Positions 20,563-28,936 of a DNA stretch of 64,000 nucleotides are shown here, piece after piece; within the stretch, counting starts at the first letter, position 1; every line of letters begins with the position of its first letter. The translations under genes were made by a program, and so were the position numbers. Below the pieces are notes generated by a model. It ran no database searches, had not been told where the DNA came from, and was given only the letters and a program-made list of their open reading frames with translations. This DNA comes from Pseudomonas silvicola (GTDB lineage Bacteria; Pseudomonadota; Gammaproteobacteria; Pseudomonadales; Pseudomonadaceae), in NCBI RefSeq assembly GCF_026651855.1, contig NZ_CP093280.1, forward strand, positions 2,830,001 through 2,894,000, in the 5' to 3' direction.

Positions 20563-22536
20563 ATGATTCCCGAACTCGGCCACCTGGCCATGATCCTGGC
20601 CCTGTGCTTTGCCCTGGTACAGGCCACCGTCCCGCTGTTTGGCGCCTGGCGCGGCGACCGGCAGTGGATGGGCCTGGCCCAGCCCGCGGCCTGGGGGCAA
20701 TTCGCCTTCCTGCTGTTCGCGTTTGGCAGCCTGACCTACAGCTTCATGACTGACGACTTTTCCGTCGGCTACGTGGCGAACAACTCCAACAGCGCCTTGC
20801 CCTGGTACTACAAATTCAGCGCGGTATGGGGCGCCCACGAAGGTTCACTGCTGTTGTGGGCACTGATCCTGGGGGGCTGGACCTTCGCGGTGTCGGTGTT
20901 TTCCCGGCAACTGCCGCAAGTGATGCTGGCCCGCGTGCTGGCGGTGATGGGCATGATCAGCACCGGCTTTTTGCTGTTCCTGATCCTGACGTCCAACCCC
21001 TTCGCACGCATACTGCCGCAAGTGCCGGCCAACGGCGCTGACCTCAACCCATTGCTGCAGGACCCGGGCCTGATCATTCACCCGCCCATGCTGTACATGG
21101 GCTACGTGGGTTTCTCGGTGGCCTTTGCCTTCGCCATCGCTGCCTTGCTGGGTGGCCGGCTGGACGCGGCCTGGGCGCGCTGGTCGCGGCCCTGGACCAT
21201 CGTTGCCTGGAGCTTCCTGGGTTTCGGTATCACCCTGGGGTCGTGGTGGGCTTACTACGAACTGGGCTGGGGTGGCTGGTGGTTCTGGGACCCGGTGGAG
21301 AACGCGTCGTTCATGCCGTGGCTGGTGGGCACCGCGCTGATTCATTCCCTGGCCGTCACCGAAAAACGTGGCGTGTTCAAGAGCTGGACCGTGTTGCTGG
21401 CCATCGCTGCTTTCTCCCTGAGCCTGCTGGGTACCTTCCTGGTGCGCTCCGGGGTGCTGACCTCGGTACACGCCTTCGCCTCCGACCCGGCGCGCGGGGT
21501 GTTCATCCTGATCTTCCTGCTGTGCGTGGTGGGCGGCTCGCTGACCCTGTTCGCCGTGCGCGCCCCCGTGGTCAAGAGCCACGTGGGCTTCGGGCTGTGG
21601 TCGCGCGAAACCCTGCTGCTGGGCAATAACCTGGTGCTGGTGGTGGCCGCCTCGATGATTCTGCTGGGTACCCTGTACCCACTGGTGCTGGACGCCATCA
21701 GCGGCGCCAAGCTATCGGTGGGCCCGCCGTACTTCAATGCGCTGTTCGTGCCCCTGATGGGCATCCTCATGGTGGTCATGGCGGTAGGCGTGCTGGTGCG
21801 CTGGAAAGACACGCCGCTGCAGTGGTTGCGCGGCATGCTCACTCCGGTGCTGATCGGTGCCGTGGTGCTGGCGCCCATTGGCGGGCTGCTGGTGGCCAAT
21901 TTCGACTGGGCCATTCTCACGGTGTTCGCCCTCGCGGCCTGGGTGCTGCTGGCCGGCGTGCGCGACCTGTTCGACAAGACCCGCCACAAAGGCCTGGTCA
22001 AGGGGGCACGAGGCCTCACCCGCAGCTACTGGGGCATGCACGTGGCCCACCTGGGCATCGCGGTGTGCGCCCTGGGCGTGGTGCTATCCAGCAGCCACAG
22101 TGCCCAGCGCGACCTGCGCATGGCGCCGGGCGAGTCCATGGACCTGGCCGGTTACCACTTCATTTTCGACGGTGCGCAGCACTACCGCGGCCCGAACTTC
22201 ACCTCCGACCGCGGCACCATTCGTGTCAGCAAGGACGGCCGTGACGTGACCGTGCTGTACCCGGAAAAACGCCTGTATACCGTGCAGCAGTCGATGATGA
22301 CGGAAGCGGGCATCGACGCCGGTTTCACCCGCGACCTGTATGTCGCGCTGGGTGAGCCGCTGGAAAACGGTGCCTGGGCGGTTCGCGTGCACGTCAAACC
22401 GTTCGTGCGCTGGATCTGGTTCGGCGGCCTGTTGACCGCCTTGGGCGGCGCATTGGCGGCGACCGACCGGCGCTATCGGGTCAAGGTGCGCGCCAAGGTG
22501 CGTGATGTGTTGGGTCTGGATGGAGCAGCGGCATGA
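20563..22536 (+). CDS. ccmF: Cytochrome c heme lyase subunit CcmF
   Basis: Large polytopic membrane protein of 657 residues that takes heme from CcmE and attaches it to apocytochrome c with CcmH/CcmI. The WWD motif appears as GWGGWWFWDPVENASFMPW, preceded by the early segment YYKFSAVWGAHEGS. The ATG at 20563 follows the ccmE stop by 4 bp, with AAGGTTGAAG upstream. The stop overlaps ccmG by 4 bp. Confidence 0.97.
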   Translation: MIPELGHLAMILALCFALVQATVPLFGAWRGDRQWMGLAQPAAWGQFAFLLFAFGSLTYSFMTDDFSVGYVANNSNSALPWYYKFSAVWGAHEGSLLLWALILGGWTFAVSVFSRQLPQVMLARVLAVMGMISTGFLLFLILTSNPFARILPQVPANGADLNPLLQDPGLIIHPPMLYMGYVGFSVAFAFAIAALLGGRLDAAWARWSRPWTIVAWSFLGFGITLGSWWAYYELGWGGWWFWDPVENASFMPWLVGTALIHSLAVTEKRGVFKSWTVLLAIAAFSLSLLGTFLVRSGVLTSVHAFASDPARGVFILIFLLCVVGGSLTLFAVRAPVVKSHVGFGLWSRETLLLGNNLVLVVAASMILLGTLYPLVLDAISGAKLSVGPPYFNALFVPLMGILMVVMAVGVLVRWKDTPLQWLRGMLTPVLIGAVVLAPIGGLLVANFDWAILTVFALAAWVLLAGVRDLFDKTRHKGLVKGARGLTRSYWGMHVAHLGIAVCALGVVLSSSHSAQRDLRMAPGESMDLAGYHFIFDGAQHYRGPNFTSDRGTIRVSKDGRDVTVLYPEKRLYTVQQSMMTEAGIDAGFTRDLYVALGEPLENGAWAVRVHVKPFVRWIWFGGLLTALGGALAATDRRYRVKVRAKVRDVLGLDGAAA

Positions 22537-23069
22537 AGCGCTGGATGTTGTTGGTGCCCCTGGCACTGTTTCTGGTAGTGGCGGTGTTCCTCTACCGTGG
22601 CTTGTACCTGGACCCGTCCGAGCTGCCCTCGGCGATGATCGGCAAGCCCTTCCCGGCGTTCTCGCTGCCCTCGGTCCAGGATGGCAAGCCCCTGACCGAG
22701 GCCGACCTCAAGGGCAAGCCGGCGTTGGTCAACGTATGGGGCACATGGTGCATTTCCTGCCGCGTCGAGCACCCGGTGCTGACCCGTCTGGCCCAGCAAG
22801 GCGTGGTGATCTACGGGGTCAACTACAAGGATGACAACGGTGCCGCGCTGAAGTGGCTGCAGGACTTCCACAACCCCTACCAGATCAACATCAATGACGA
22901 GCAGGGTGGCCTGGGCCTGAACCTGGGCGTGTACGGCGCGCCGGAAACCTTCCTGATCGATGCCAAGGGTGTGATCCGCTACAAGCATGTGGGCGTGATC
23001 GACGACACGGTGTGGCGCGAGCAGCTGGCCAGCGAGTACCAGGGCCTGGTCGACGAGGCCCGGCCATGA
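22533..23069 (+). CDS. ccmG: Thiol:disulfide interchange protein CcmG/DsbE
   Basis: Membrane-anchored periplasmic thioredoxin that reduces the CXXCH cysteines of apocytochromes (directly or through CcmH) before heme attachment. There is an N-terminal helix (about residues 4-22) and the active site WCISC with Cys73 and Cys76. The acidic/Gly loop YGAPETFLID holds the cis-proline. The length is 178 residues. It overlaps ccmF and ccmH by 4 bp each. Confidence 0.96.
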   Translation: MKRWMLLVPLALFLVVAVFLYRGLYLDPSELPSAMIGKPFPAFSLPSVQDGKPLTEADLKGKPALVNVWGTWCISCRVEHPVLTRLAQQGVVIYGVNYKDDNGAALKWLQDFHNPYQININDEQGGLGLNLGVYGAPETFLIDAKGVIRYKHVGVIDDTVWREQLASEYQGLVDEARP

Positions 23070-23536
23070 AGCGCTGGCTGGCAGCCGCCGGCTTGGTCCT
23101 GGGCCTGGCCGGCGTGGCCCAGGCGGCCATCGACACCTACCAGTTCGCCAACGACGCTGAGCGTGACCGTTACCGCGAACTGACCCAGGAACTGCGGTGC
23201 CCCAAGTGCCAGAACCAGGACATCGCCGATTCCAATGCGCCGATTGCCGCCGACCTGCGCCGGGAAATTTTCCGCATGCTGGGTGAAGGCAAGACCAACC
23301 CGCAGATCGTCGAGTTCATGGTCGACCGTTATGGGGAGTTCGTGCGCTACAAGCCCGCGCTGACCGCCCGTACCTGGTTGCTGTGGTTCGGCCCCGGCGT
23401 ATTGCTGGTGGGCGGTGTGGGCGTGATCTTGCTGATCGTGCGCCGCCGCAAGCACACCGGCCTTGCCGCTGAACCTGACCTGTCCCCCGACGAGCGCGCG
23501 CGCCTCGCTACCCTGCTGGATAAAGACCACCCATGA
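23066..23536 (+). CDS. ccmH: Cytochrome c maturation protein CcmH
   Basis: Periplasmic thiol oxidoreductase of the heme ligation complex. The signal peptide is cut near AQA (residues 18-20). The LRCPKCQNQ active site has Cys45 and Cys48, followed by the conserved [18 protein letters not shown]-terminal membrane helix lies at about residues 104-124. The length is 156 residues. This is the short N-terminal type of CcmH, with the TPR part encoded separately as CcmI next to it. Confidence 0.96.
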   Translation: MKRWLAAAGLVLGLAGVAQAAIDTYQFANDAERDRYRELTQELRCPKCQNQDIADSNAPIAADLRREIFRMLGEGKTNPQIVEFMVDRYGEFVRYKPALTARTWLLWFGPGVLLVGGVGVILLIVRRRKHTGLAAEPDLSPDERARLATLLDKDHP

Positions 23537-24735
23537 TTGATTTCTGGCTCGCCGTAGGGCTTCTTTTGCTCGTTGCCCTGGGCTTTTTGCTGATACCCGT
23601 GGTGCGCGGCCGTCGTGCTCAACAGGAAGAAGACCGTACCGCCCTGAACGTGGCCCTGTACCAGGAACGCATCGCCGAACTGGCGGCGCAACGGGAAGAG
23701 GGCGTGCTCAGCGCCGAACAACTGGAGGCGGGCCGCGCCGAGGCCGGCCGGGAATTGCTGGCCGATACCGAAGGTGCCGACCAGGGCCGGGTGTCACGCC
23801 TGGGCCGGCCACTGCCGTTGCTGGCGGCCGTGCTGGTGCCCGTGGCGGCCCTGGGCCTGTACCTGCATTTCGGTGACAGCGACAAGGTCGAGCTGACCCG
23901 CGAATTCGCCACGCCGCCCGCTTCCATGGCCGAGATGACCAGCCGCCTGGAGCGCGCCGTGGCTGCCCAGCCAGACTCCGCCGAAGGCCTGTTCTTCCTC
24001 GGCCGTACCTACATGTCGCAGAACCGCCCGGCCGACGCCGCGCGCATTTTCCAGCGTACCCTGGCCGTGGCCGGGCGCCAGCCGGAACTGCTGGGGCAAC
24101 TGGCCCAGGCCGAGTATTTCGCCAGCGACAGGCAGTGGTCGCCCGAGATCCAGGCCCTCACCGATGAAGCCCTCAAGGCCGACCCCAAGGAAGTGACCAG
24201 CCTGGGCTTGCGCGGCATTGCCGCGTTCGAGGGCCAACGCTACCAGGAAGCGGTGGACTACTGGCAACGCCTGCTGGCCTTGCTGCCGGCCGACGACCCG
24301 TCCCGCGCGGCCCTGCAAGGTGGCATCCAGCGCGCGGCCGAGCGCATCACCGCCAGCGGTGGCAGTCTTGCCGCTGCCCCTGCGGTGAAAGGCGCGGCGC
24401 TGCTCAAGGTCAACGTCGAGCTGGGTGCTGGCCTCAAGGCCAAGGTGCAGCCGGGTGACAGCGTGTTCGTGTTTGCCCGCGCGTCGTCCGGGCCGCCCAT
24501 GCCCCTGGCGGTCAAGCGCCTGACCGTGGCTGACCTGCCCGCCAGTGTCGAGCTCAGTGACAGCGATGCGATGATGCCGCAGCTGAAACTGTCCAACTTC
24601 CCCGAGGTCCAACTGGTGGCGCGCGTGTCCCGTGCCGGCCAGCCGACCAAGGGCGAATGGGTCGGCCGCAGCCAGCCCCTGGCCAGCAGCACCCGCGCGC
24701 CGCAAAACCTGACCATCGACAGCCCGGATCTCTGA
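23533..24735 (+). CDS. ccmI: Cytochrome c maturation protein CcmI (TPR)
   Basis: Apocytochrome c chaperone of 400 residues. It has two N-terminal membrane helices (about residues 3-23 and 93-112) around a cytoplasmic loop rich in Glu/Arg (coiled-coil-like). The periplasmic part has TPR-like repeats ([37 protein letters not shown]) and a C-terminal beta domain ([20 protein letters not shown]). It overlaps ccmH by 4 bp and ends the core ccm operon. Confidence 0.94.
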   Translation: MIDFWLAVGLLLLVALGFLLIPVVRGRRAQQEEDRTALNVALYQERIAELAAQREEGVLSAEQLEAGRAEAGRELLADTEGADQGRVSRLGRPLPLLAAVLVPVAALGLYLHFGDSDKVELTREFATPPASMAEMTSRLERAVAAQPDSAEGLFFLGRTYMSQNRPADAARIFQRTLAVAGRQPELLGQLAQAEYFASDRQWSPEIQALTDEALKADPKEVTSLGLRGIAAFEGQRYQEAVDYWQRLLALLPADDPSRAALQGGIQRAAERITASGGSLAAAPAVKGAALLKVNVELGAGLKAKVQPGDSVFVFARASSGPPMPLAVKRLTVADLPASVELSDSDAMMPQLKLSNFPEVQLVARVSRAGQPTKGEWVGRSQPLASSTRAPQNLTIDSPDL

Positions 24736-24737
24736 TC

Positions 24738-25142
24738 ATGCACGCCATTGCCCGTGTTTCCCTGTTAAGCCTGGTGCTGGGCCTCAGTGCCTGCGCGGTG
24801 CACCACCCGCAGCCGCAGCCCACGGCGCCGACCATCCCGTCGCTGCCCCAGACCGCACCGCCAAGCCCCGGCAAGCCGTTACCGGTGAACCCGGGTGCTC
24901 CGGCGAGCAAACCCATGCCGCGCACCTCGGCCAGCTTCGCCCCGCCGCCGGGCGGTGCCAGCCACTGGGACCCGAAACTGGGGGTGTATGTGCTGGAAGG
25001 GCAGGCGGACACCTACTACCGTCAGCGCACCTACTATCGCTGGGACGGCAACTGGACCTGGGCCACCAGCCTGAGCGGGCCGTGGCAGAGCACCGACACC
25101 GGTGGCGTGCCGCCGGGGTTGGGGCGCTTGCATAGCCAGTGA
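24738..25142 (+). CDS. Proline-rich lipoprotein of unknown function
   Basis: Predicted lipoprotein of 134 residues with lipobox LSAC (Cys19), a Pro-rich linker (residues 24-75) and a C-terminal domain rich in Tyr and Trp (YVLEGQADTYYRQRTYYRWD, GNWTWATSLSGPW). It starts 2 bp after the ccmI stop, so it is probably co-transcribed with ccm. I do not recognise a characterised family. A cell-envelope role is likely only in the general sense that it is exported and lipidated. Confidence 0.75.
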   Translation: MHAIARVSLLSLVLGLSACAVHHPQPQPTAPTIPSLPQTAPPSPGKPLPVNPGAPASKPMPRTSASFAPPPGGASHWDPKLGVYVLEGQADTYYRQRTYYRWDGNWTWATSLSGPWQSTDTGGVPPGLGRLHSQ

Positions 25143-25148
25143 TTGTGC

Positions 25149-25217
25149 GGCGCCCTAGGCGCGGCCAGGTCCGCTGCTACAGCCTTTGGCAGCGGGCCTG
25201 GCCGGGTTTCAGGCGCC
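25149..25217. repeat. REP-type hairpin after the ccm operon
   Basis: CGGCCAGGTCCGCTGC (25162-25177) and GCAGCGGGCCTGGCCG (25189-25204) form a 16-bp stem with one mismatch. An outer GGCGCC/GGCGCC pairing extends it. One arm is shared with the element at 30691-30754, so this is a repeated family, different from the 14.8-kb array. It sits just past the last gene of the operon and could act as a transcript end or stabiliser. Confidence 0.8.
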
Positions 25218-25310
25218 CCGGTCTTTCACCCGCGAACGCCAATTTTCCATAAAGAATCAAACACTTCAGCCGATACGCCAGCACGCCCCTGGACATTTCG
25301 GCTGGTACCC

Positions 25311-26105
25311 ATGAAGCAATTCTTCAACAAACCCTACCTGTTACCCACGCTGATTTCCCTGGTGCTGCTGGGGGTGGTCAGCGCTTGGCTGAGCCCTGCG
25401 TTCGACCTTTTCGCCCTGGCCCATGACCTGCGCTGGTTGGCCGTGGCAGCGCTGTTCCTGTATTGCCTGTTCTGCTGGCTGTGCATTTCCCTGGGCCGCT
25501 GGGGCGAGGTGGCGTGGAAGCGCGCCGACTACCTGTGGCTGGGCTGCGTGGCACTGGCGCTGGTGGTGCAGGCGGCGGGGGAGAGTAGCCTGCGCTGGGT
25601 GGCCACTGCCTTGTTGCTGGTGTTGGCCTTGTCGCTGCGGGCGGCCAAGGTCAAGGCCGAGATCCTGCTCAAGACCCCGCGCCGCCAAGCCCTGTGGCTG
25701 ATCTTCAACCAGCGCCTGGAAGTGCCCAGCGAGGGCCGCCTGGACATGAAGGCCCAACGCGCCAAAGTGCGGCTCACCCAACTGCTGCGCGACTGGCGCG
25801 TAGGGCAGTTGCCTTTGGCCCATGTGCGAGTCGGTAGCGGCCAATCCAGTGCGCAGCCGAGCGCGGTCATCGAGGTGAAGCCTCGCTTCAGCGAGCCGGA
25901 ATTCACCCACGACTTCCAGGACTCGCTGGAAGCCACCGCCTTGGGCCGCTGGGTGCTGGAGCAGCCGGTGGACACCCTGTACCTGTTCGGCGAGATCAAC
26001 TCGCTGTTGCTGGCGCAACTGCTGCGCTGGGGTACGGACCACGGCCTGGAAGTGATCGTTGACGGCGGTGTCACCCTGTTGAATGAAGAACGCGAGGCCG
26101 CCTGA
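25311..26105 (+). CDS. Membrane protein of unknown function
   Basis: Protein of 264 residues with about four hydrophobic segments in the first half (around residues 9-27, 40-62, 74-90 and 94-110), then a soluble half with KTPRRQALWLIFNQRLEVPS and a patterned ending (VDTLYLFGEINSLLLAQLLRWGTDHGLEVIVDGG). I do not recognise the family. The ATG at 25311 is the first that starts before the first helix; the upstream sequence in frame is REP/intergenic. It lies alone between the REP and the DUF5666-like gene. Confidence 0.7.
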   Translation: MKQFFNKPYLLPTLISLVLLGVVSAWLSPAFDLFALAHDLRWLAVAALFLYCLFCWLCISLGRWGEVAWKRADYLWLGCVALALVVQAAGESSLRWVATALLLVLALSLRAAKVKAEILLKTPRRQALWLIFNQRLEVPSEGRLDMKAQRAKVRLTQLLRDWRVGQLPLAHVRVGSGQSSAQPSAVIEVKPRFSEPEFTHDFQDSLEATALGRWVLEQPVDTLYLFGEINSLLLAQLLRWGTDHGLEVIVDGGVTLLNEEREAA

Positions 26106-26192
26106 CCCTTCTCGATGAATGAGTGGTACAGTCGGGATAGATCGCTAGCTAACTATCCGCACGCTGGCCCGCTCATCAAAGGAGTGTTCGTG

Positions 26193-26804
26193 ATGCCAAT
26201 GAAACGCCTGTTCTGCGCTTCCACCCTTGCCCTGGCGGTGTTTGCCAGTGCCGGGCTGCAGGCCGCCGATGCCCCGCCCTCGGGCGTGCGCGGCGCCATC
26301 ACCGCGGTCAACGGTGACGACCTGCAGGTCAAGACCAACCGTGGCGAAGACGTGGTGGTACACCTCACCGCTGACACCCAGGTGCGTGGTGTGACGTTGG
26401 CCAATATCGCTGACATCAAGCCCGGCAGTTACGTAGGTTCCGCGGCCGTGCCCCAGGCCGACGGCACCCTCAAGGCCCTGGAAGTGCATGTGTTCCCGCC
26501 GTCCATGGCCGGCACTGGTGATGGCCACCGCGCCTTCGACCTGGCGAGCAACAGCAGCATGACCAACGGCAGCGTCGGCGACCTGGTGGTGGCGAACGGG
26601 CGAACCATCACGGTGAAGTACAAGGGCGGCGAGCAGAAGATCCTGGTGCCGGATGACGTACCGGTGGTGAACCTGGTGCCGGCTGATCGCAGCTTGCTGA
26701 AGCCTGGGGTGAAGGTCGTGCTGTTTGCGCAGAAAGCGGCGGATGGCAGCTACACGGCCAAGGCTATTTCGGCGGGCGAGAATGGCTTGAAGCCGCCGAT
26801 GTAG
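26193..26804 (+). CDS. Exported DUF5666-like protein (intact copy)
   Basis: Protein of 203 residues with a signal peptide cleaved near LQAADA (residues 22-27). The mature part has two similar beta-rich halves beginning GVRGAITAVNGDDLQVKTNRG and GSVGDLVVANGRTITVKYKGG, typical of DUF5666/OB-like repeat proteins. Function is unknown; automated databases sometimes mislabel such proteins as metal-transport components. The ATG at 26193 follows AAAGGAG by 8 bp. The last 118 codons are duplicated at 27401-27755. Confidence 0.8.
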   Translation: MPMKRLFCASTLALAVFASAGLQAADAPPSGVRGAITAVNGDDLQVKTNRGEDVVVHLTADTQVRGVTLANIADIKPGSYVGSAAVPQADGTLKALEVHVFPPSMAGTGDGHRAFDLASNSSMTNGSVGDLVVANGRTITVKYKGGEQKILVPDDVPVVNLVPADRSLLKPGVKVVLFAQKAADGSYTAKAISAGENGLKPPM

Positions 26805-26811
26805 GCCTCGC

Positions 26812-26876
26812 GTCGCGCCGTTCCCCCAGGGTTCGTTTACCCTGTGGGACCGGGCGAAGCGCGGGAAAAGCGCGAC
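26812..26876. repeat. Intergenic palindrome, copy 1
   Basis: Nested pairings GTCGCGC (26812-26818) with GCGCGAC (26870-26876) and an inner CAGGGT/ACCCTG stem. It includes TGTGGGACCGGGCGAAG, the same arm as in the 14.8-kb array. It lies between the convergent DUF5666-like gene and the sbp fragment and resembles a two-way terminator or REP remnant. Confidence 0.65.
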
Positions 26877-26893
26877 ACGACTCTCACGTCAGG

Positions 26894-27413
26894 TTATTGC
26901 TGGCTATAGATCTGATCAAACACCCCACCATCGGCAAAGTGGGTTTTCTGCACGGTGCGCCAGTCGCCAAAGGTCTTTTCCACCGACAGGAAGTCGACCT
27001 TGGGGAAGCGGTCCTGGTATTTGGCCAGCACCGCCGGGTCACGCGGGCGCAGGTAGTTCTGTGCGGCAATGTCCTGGCCTTCCGGCGACCACAGGTAGTT
27101 CAGGTATGCCTCGGCCAGGGCCCGGCTGCCTTTCTTGTCCACCACCTTGTCGACCACCGCCACGGGCGGTTCGGCTTCGGCGGAGACGCTGGGGTAGATC
27201 ACCTCGAACTTGTCACGGCCAAATTCGCGGGCAATCATTTCCGCTTCGTTCTCGAAGGTCACCAGCACGTCGCCGATCTGGTTGGTCATGAAGGTGGTGG
27301 TGGCGCCACGGCCACCGGTGTCCAGCACCGGCACGTGCTTGAACAGCTGGCCGACGAACGCCTTGGCCTTGTTCTCGTCACCGCCGTTCTTCAGCGCGTA
27401 GCCCCAGGCCGAC
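26894..27413 (-). pseudogene. Truncated sbp copy (C-terminal half only)
   Basis: Encodes the last roughly 172 residues of a sulfate-binding protein and then runs at 27413 into antisense DUF5666 sequence. Signal peptide and N-terminal lobe are missing. The frame itself is intact. Compared with the full gene at 27845-28846 it differs at 12 bases, of which 8 are silent; four change residues (Asp/Glu, Arg/Gln, Asn/Lys, Gln/Pro). No start or ribosome site is evident, so it is unlikely to make a functional protein. Confidence 0.88.
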
Positions 27414-27755
27414 GGCACCCTCAAGGCCCTGGAAGTGCATGTGTTCCCGCCGTCCATGGCCGGCACTGGTGATGGCCACCGCGCCTTCGACCTGGCGAGC
27501 AACAGCAGCATGACCAACGGCAGCGTCGGCGACCTGGTGGTGGCGAACGGGCGAACCATCACGGTGAAGTACAAGGGCGGCGAGCAGAAGATCCTGGTGC
27601 CGGATGACGTACCGGTGGTGAACCTGGTGCCGGCTGATCGCAGCTTGCTGAAGCCTGGGGTGAAGGTCGTGCTGTTTGCGCAGAAAGCGGCGGATGGCAG
27701 CTACACGGCCAAGGCTATTTCGGCGGGCGAGAATGGCCTGAAGCCGCCGATGTAG
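27401..27755 (+). pseudogene. Truncated DUF5666-like copy (C-terminal part)
   Basis: The last 118 codons of the gene at 26193-26804, created by the tandem duplication. Signal peptide and first half are absent. It differs from the parent by a single base (C for T in a Leu codon, silent). An internal ATG at 27435 is in frame, but no ribosome site precedes it, so it is treated as a remnant. Confidence 0.88.
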
Positions 27756-27762
27756 CAGCCGT

Positions 27763-27827
27763 GTCGCGCCGTTCCCGCAGGGTTCGTTTACCCTGTGGGA
27801 CCCCGCGAAGCGCGGGAAAAGCGCGAC
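27763..27827. repeat. Intergenic palindrome, copy 2
   Basis: The duplicate of the element at 26812-26876, with GTCGCGC and GCGCGAC ends kept. Here the arm reads GGGACCCCGCGAAGCGCGGG, which pairs better (CCCGCG/CGCGGG) than copy 1. It lies between the DUF5666 remnant and the functional sbp. Confidence 0.65.
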
Positions 27828-27844
27828 ACGAATCTCAAGCCAGG

Positions 27845-28846
27845 TTATTGCGGGCTGTAGATCTGATCAAACACCCCGCCATCGGCAAAGTGGGTTTTCT
27901 GCACGGTGCGCCAGTCGCCAAAGGTCTTTTCCACCGACAGGAAGTCGACCTTGGGGAAGCGGTCCTGGTATTTGGCCAACACCGCCGGGTCACGCGGGCG
28001 CAAGTAGTTCTGCGCGGCAATGTCCTGGCCTTCCGGCGACCACAGGTACTTCAGGTAAGCCTCGGCCAGGGCCTGGCTGCCTTTCTTCTCCACCACCTTG
28101 TCGACCACGGCCACGGGCGGTTCGGCTTCGGCGGAGACGCTAGGGTAGATCACCTCGAACTTGTCACGGCCAAATTCGCGGGCAATCATTTCCGCTTCGT
28201 TCTCGAAGGTCACCAGCACGTCGCCGATCTGGTTGGTCATGAAGGTGGTGGTGGCGCCACGGCCACCGGTGTCCAGCACCGGCACGTGCTTGAACAGCTG
28301 GCCGACGAACGCCTTGGCCTTGTTCTCGTCACCGCCGTTCTTCAGCGCGTAGCCCCAGGCCGACAGGTAGGTGTAGCGGCCGTTGCCGCTGGTCTTGGGG
28401 TTGGGCACGATCACCTGCACGCCGTCCTTGACCAGGTCGTTCCAGTCCTTCAGACCCTTGGGGTTGCCCTTGCGCACGATGAATACCGTGGCAGAGGTAA
28501 AGGGCGCGCTGTTATTGGGCAGGCGTGTCACCCAGTTGTCGGGTACCAGCTTGCCATTATCGGCCAGGGCATTGATGTCGGTGGCCATGTTCATGGTGAT
28601 GACGTCAGCAGGCAGGCCATCGATCACCGCGCGCGCCTGTTTGCTGGAACCACCGAAGGACATCTGCACGGTGACCTTGTCGTCGGCGTGCTCGGCCTGC
28701 CAGTGTTTCTGGAACGCAGCGTTGTAGTCCTTGTAGAAGTCGCGCATCACGTCGTAGGAAACGTTCAGCAGCGGCGGCGCCGCCTGGGCCAGGCCGGCCA
28801 GCCCCAGGCCGGCGGCGAGCAACGAAGCGCTCAAGAGTTTATGCAT
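27845..28846 (-). CDS. sbp: Sulfate ABC transporter substrate-binding protein
   Basis: Periplasmic sulfate/thiosulfate-binding protein of 333 residues, delivering anion to a CysTWA permease encoded elsewhere. The signal peptide ends near AQAAPP (residues 20-25). The family signatures are YDVMRDFYKDYN, SFGGSSKQARAV and PKTSGNGRYTYLSAWG. The start is ATG at 28846, with a weak CAGGA site. The permease genes are not adjacent, so it is a solitary binding-protein gene like Sbp of other pseudomonads. Its 3' half was copied by the 951-bp duplication. Confidence 0.93.
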   Translation of the reverse strand: MHKLLSASLLAAGLGLAGLAQAAPPLLNVSYDVMRDFYKDYNAAFQKHWQAEHADDKVTVQMSFGGSSKQARAVIDGLPADVITMNMATDINALADNGKLVPDNWVTRLPNNSAPFTSATVFIVRKGNPKGLKDWNDLVKDGVQVIVPNPKTSGNGRYTYLSAWGYALKNGGDENKAKAFVGQLFKHVPVLDTGGRGATTTFMTNQIGDVLVTFENEAEMIAREFGRDKFEVIYPSVSAEAEPPVAVVDKVVEKKGSQALAEAYLKYLWSPEGQDIAAQNYLRPRDPAVLAKYQDRFPKVDFLSVEKTFGDWRTVQKTHFADGGVFDQIYSPQ

Positions 28847-28936
28847 GGCAGATGTCCTGTTGTTGTCGTTGAAAGCATTTGGCCAGCAACTATAGCCGGG
28901 CCACCAAGCGCCCCGAAAGATCTAAAAGTGGGGTGC

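Larger units (their letters stand above)
26450..28364. repeat. 951-bp direct tandem duplication with a 13-bp repeat at the boundaries
   Basis: Copy 1 is 26450-27400 and copy 2 is 27401-28351. GCCCCAGGCCGAC occurs at 26450-26462 (in the DUF5666-like gene), 27401-27413 (the junction) and 28352-28364 (in sbp), each exactly 951 bp apart with no indels. By hand alignment the copies differ at about 24 positions, all between 26788 and 27192 of copy 1. The first 338 bp and last roughly 210 bp are identical. Each copy holds the 3' part of the DUF5666-like gene, the intergenic hairpin and the 3' part of sbp. Confidence 0.93.

Noticed and set aside
26894-27574. Chimeric minus-strand frame joining antisense DUF5666 sequence to the sbp fragment
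   Set aside because: The frame is open by chance across the duplication junction, with no start signal or signal peptide; it is listed only as an sbp pseudogene.
26801-28851. Insertion sequence as the cause of the duplication
   Set aside because: No transposase gene, terminal inverted repeats or flanking target duplications are present; the 13-bp shared sequence explains the junction.
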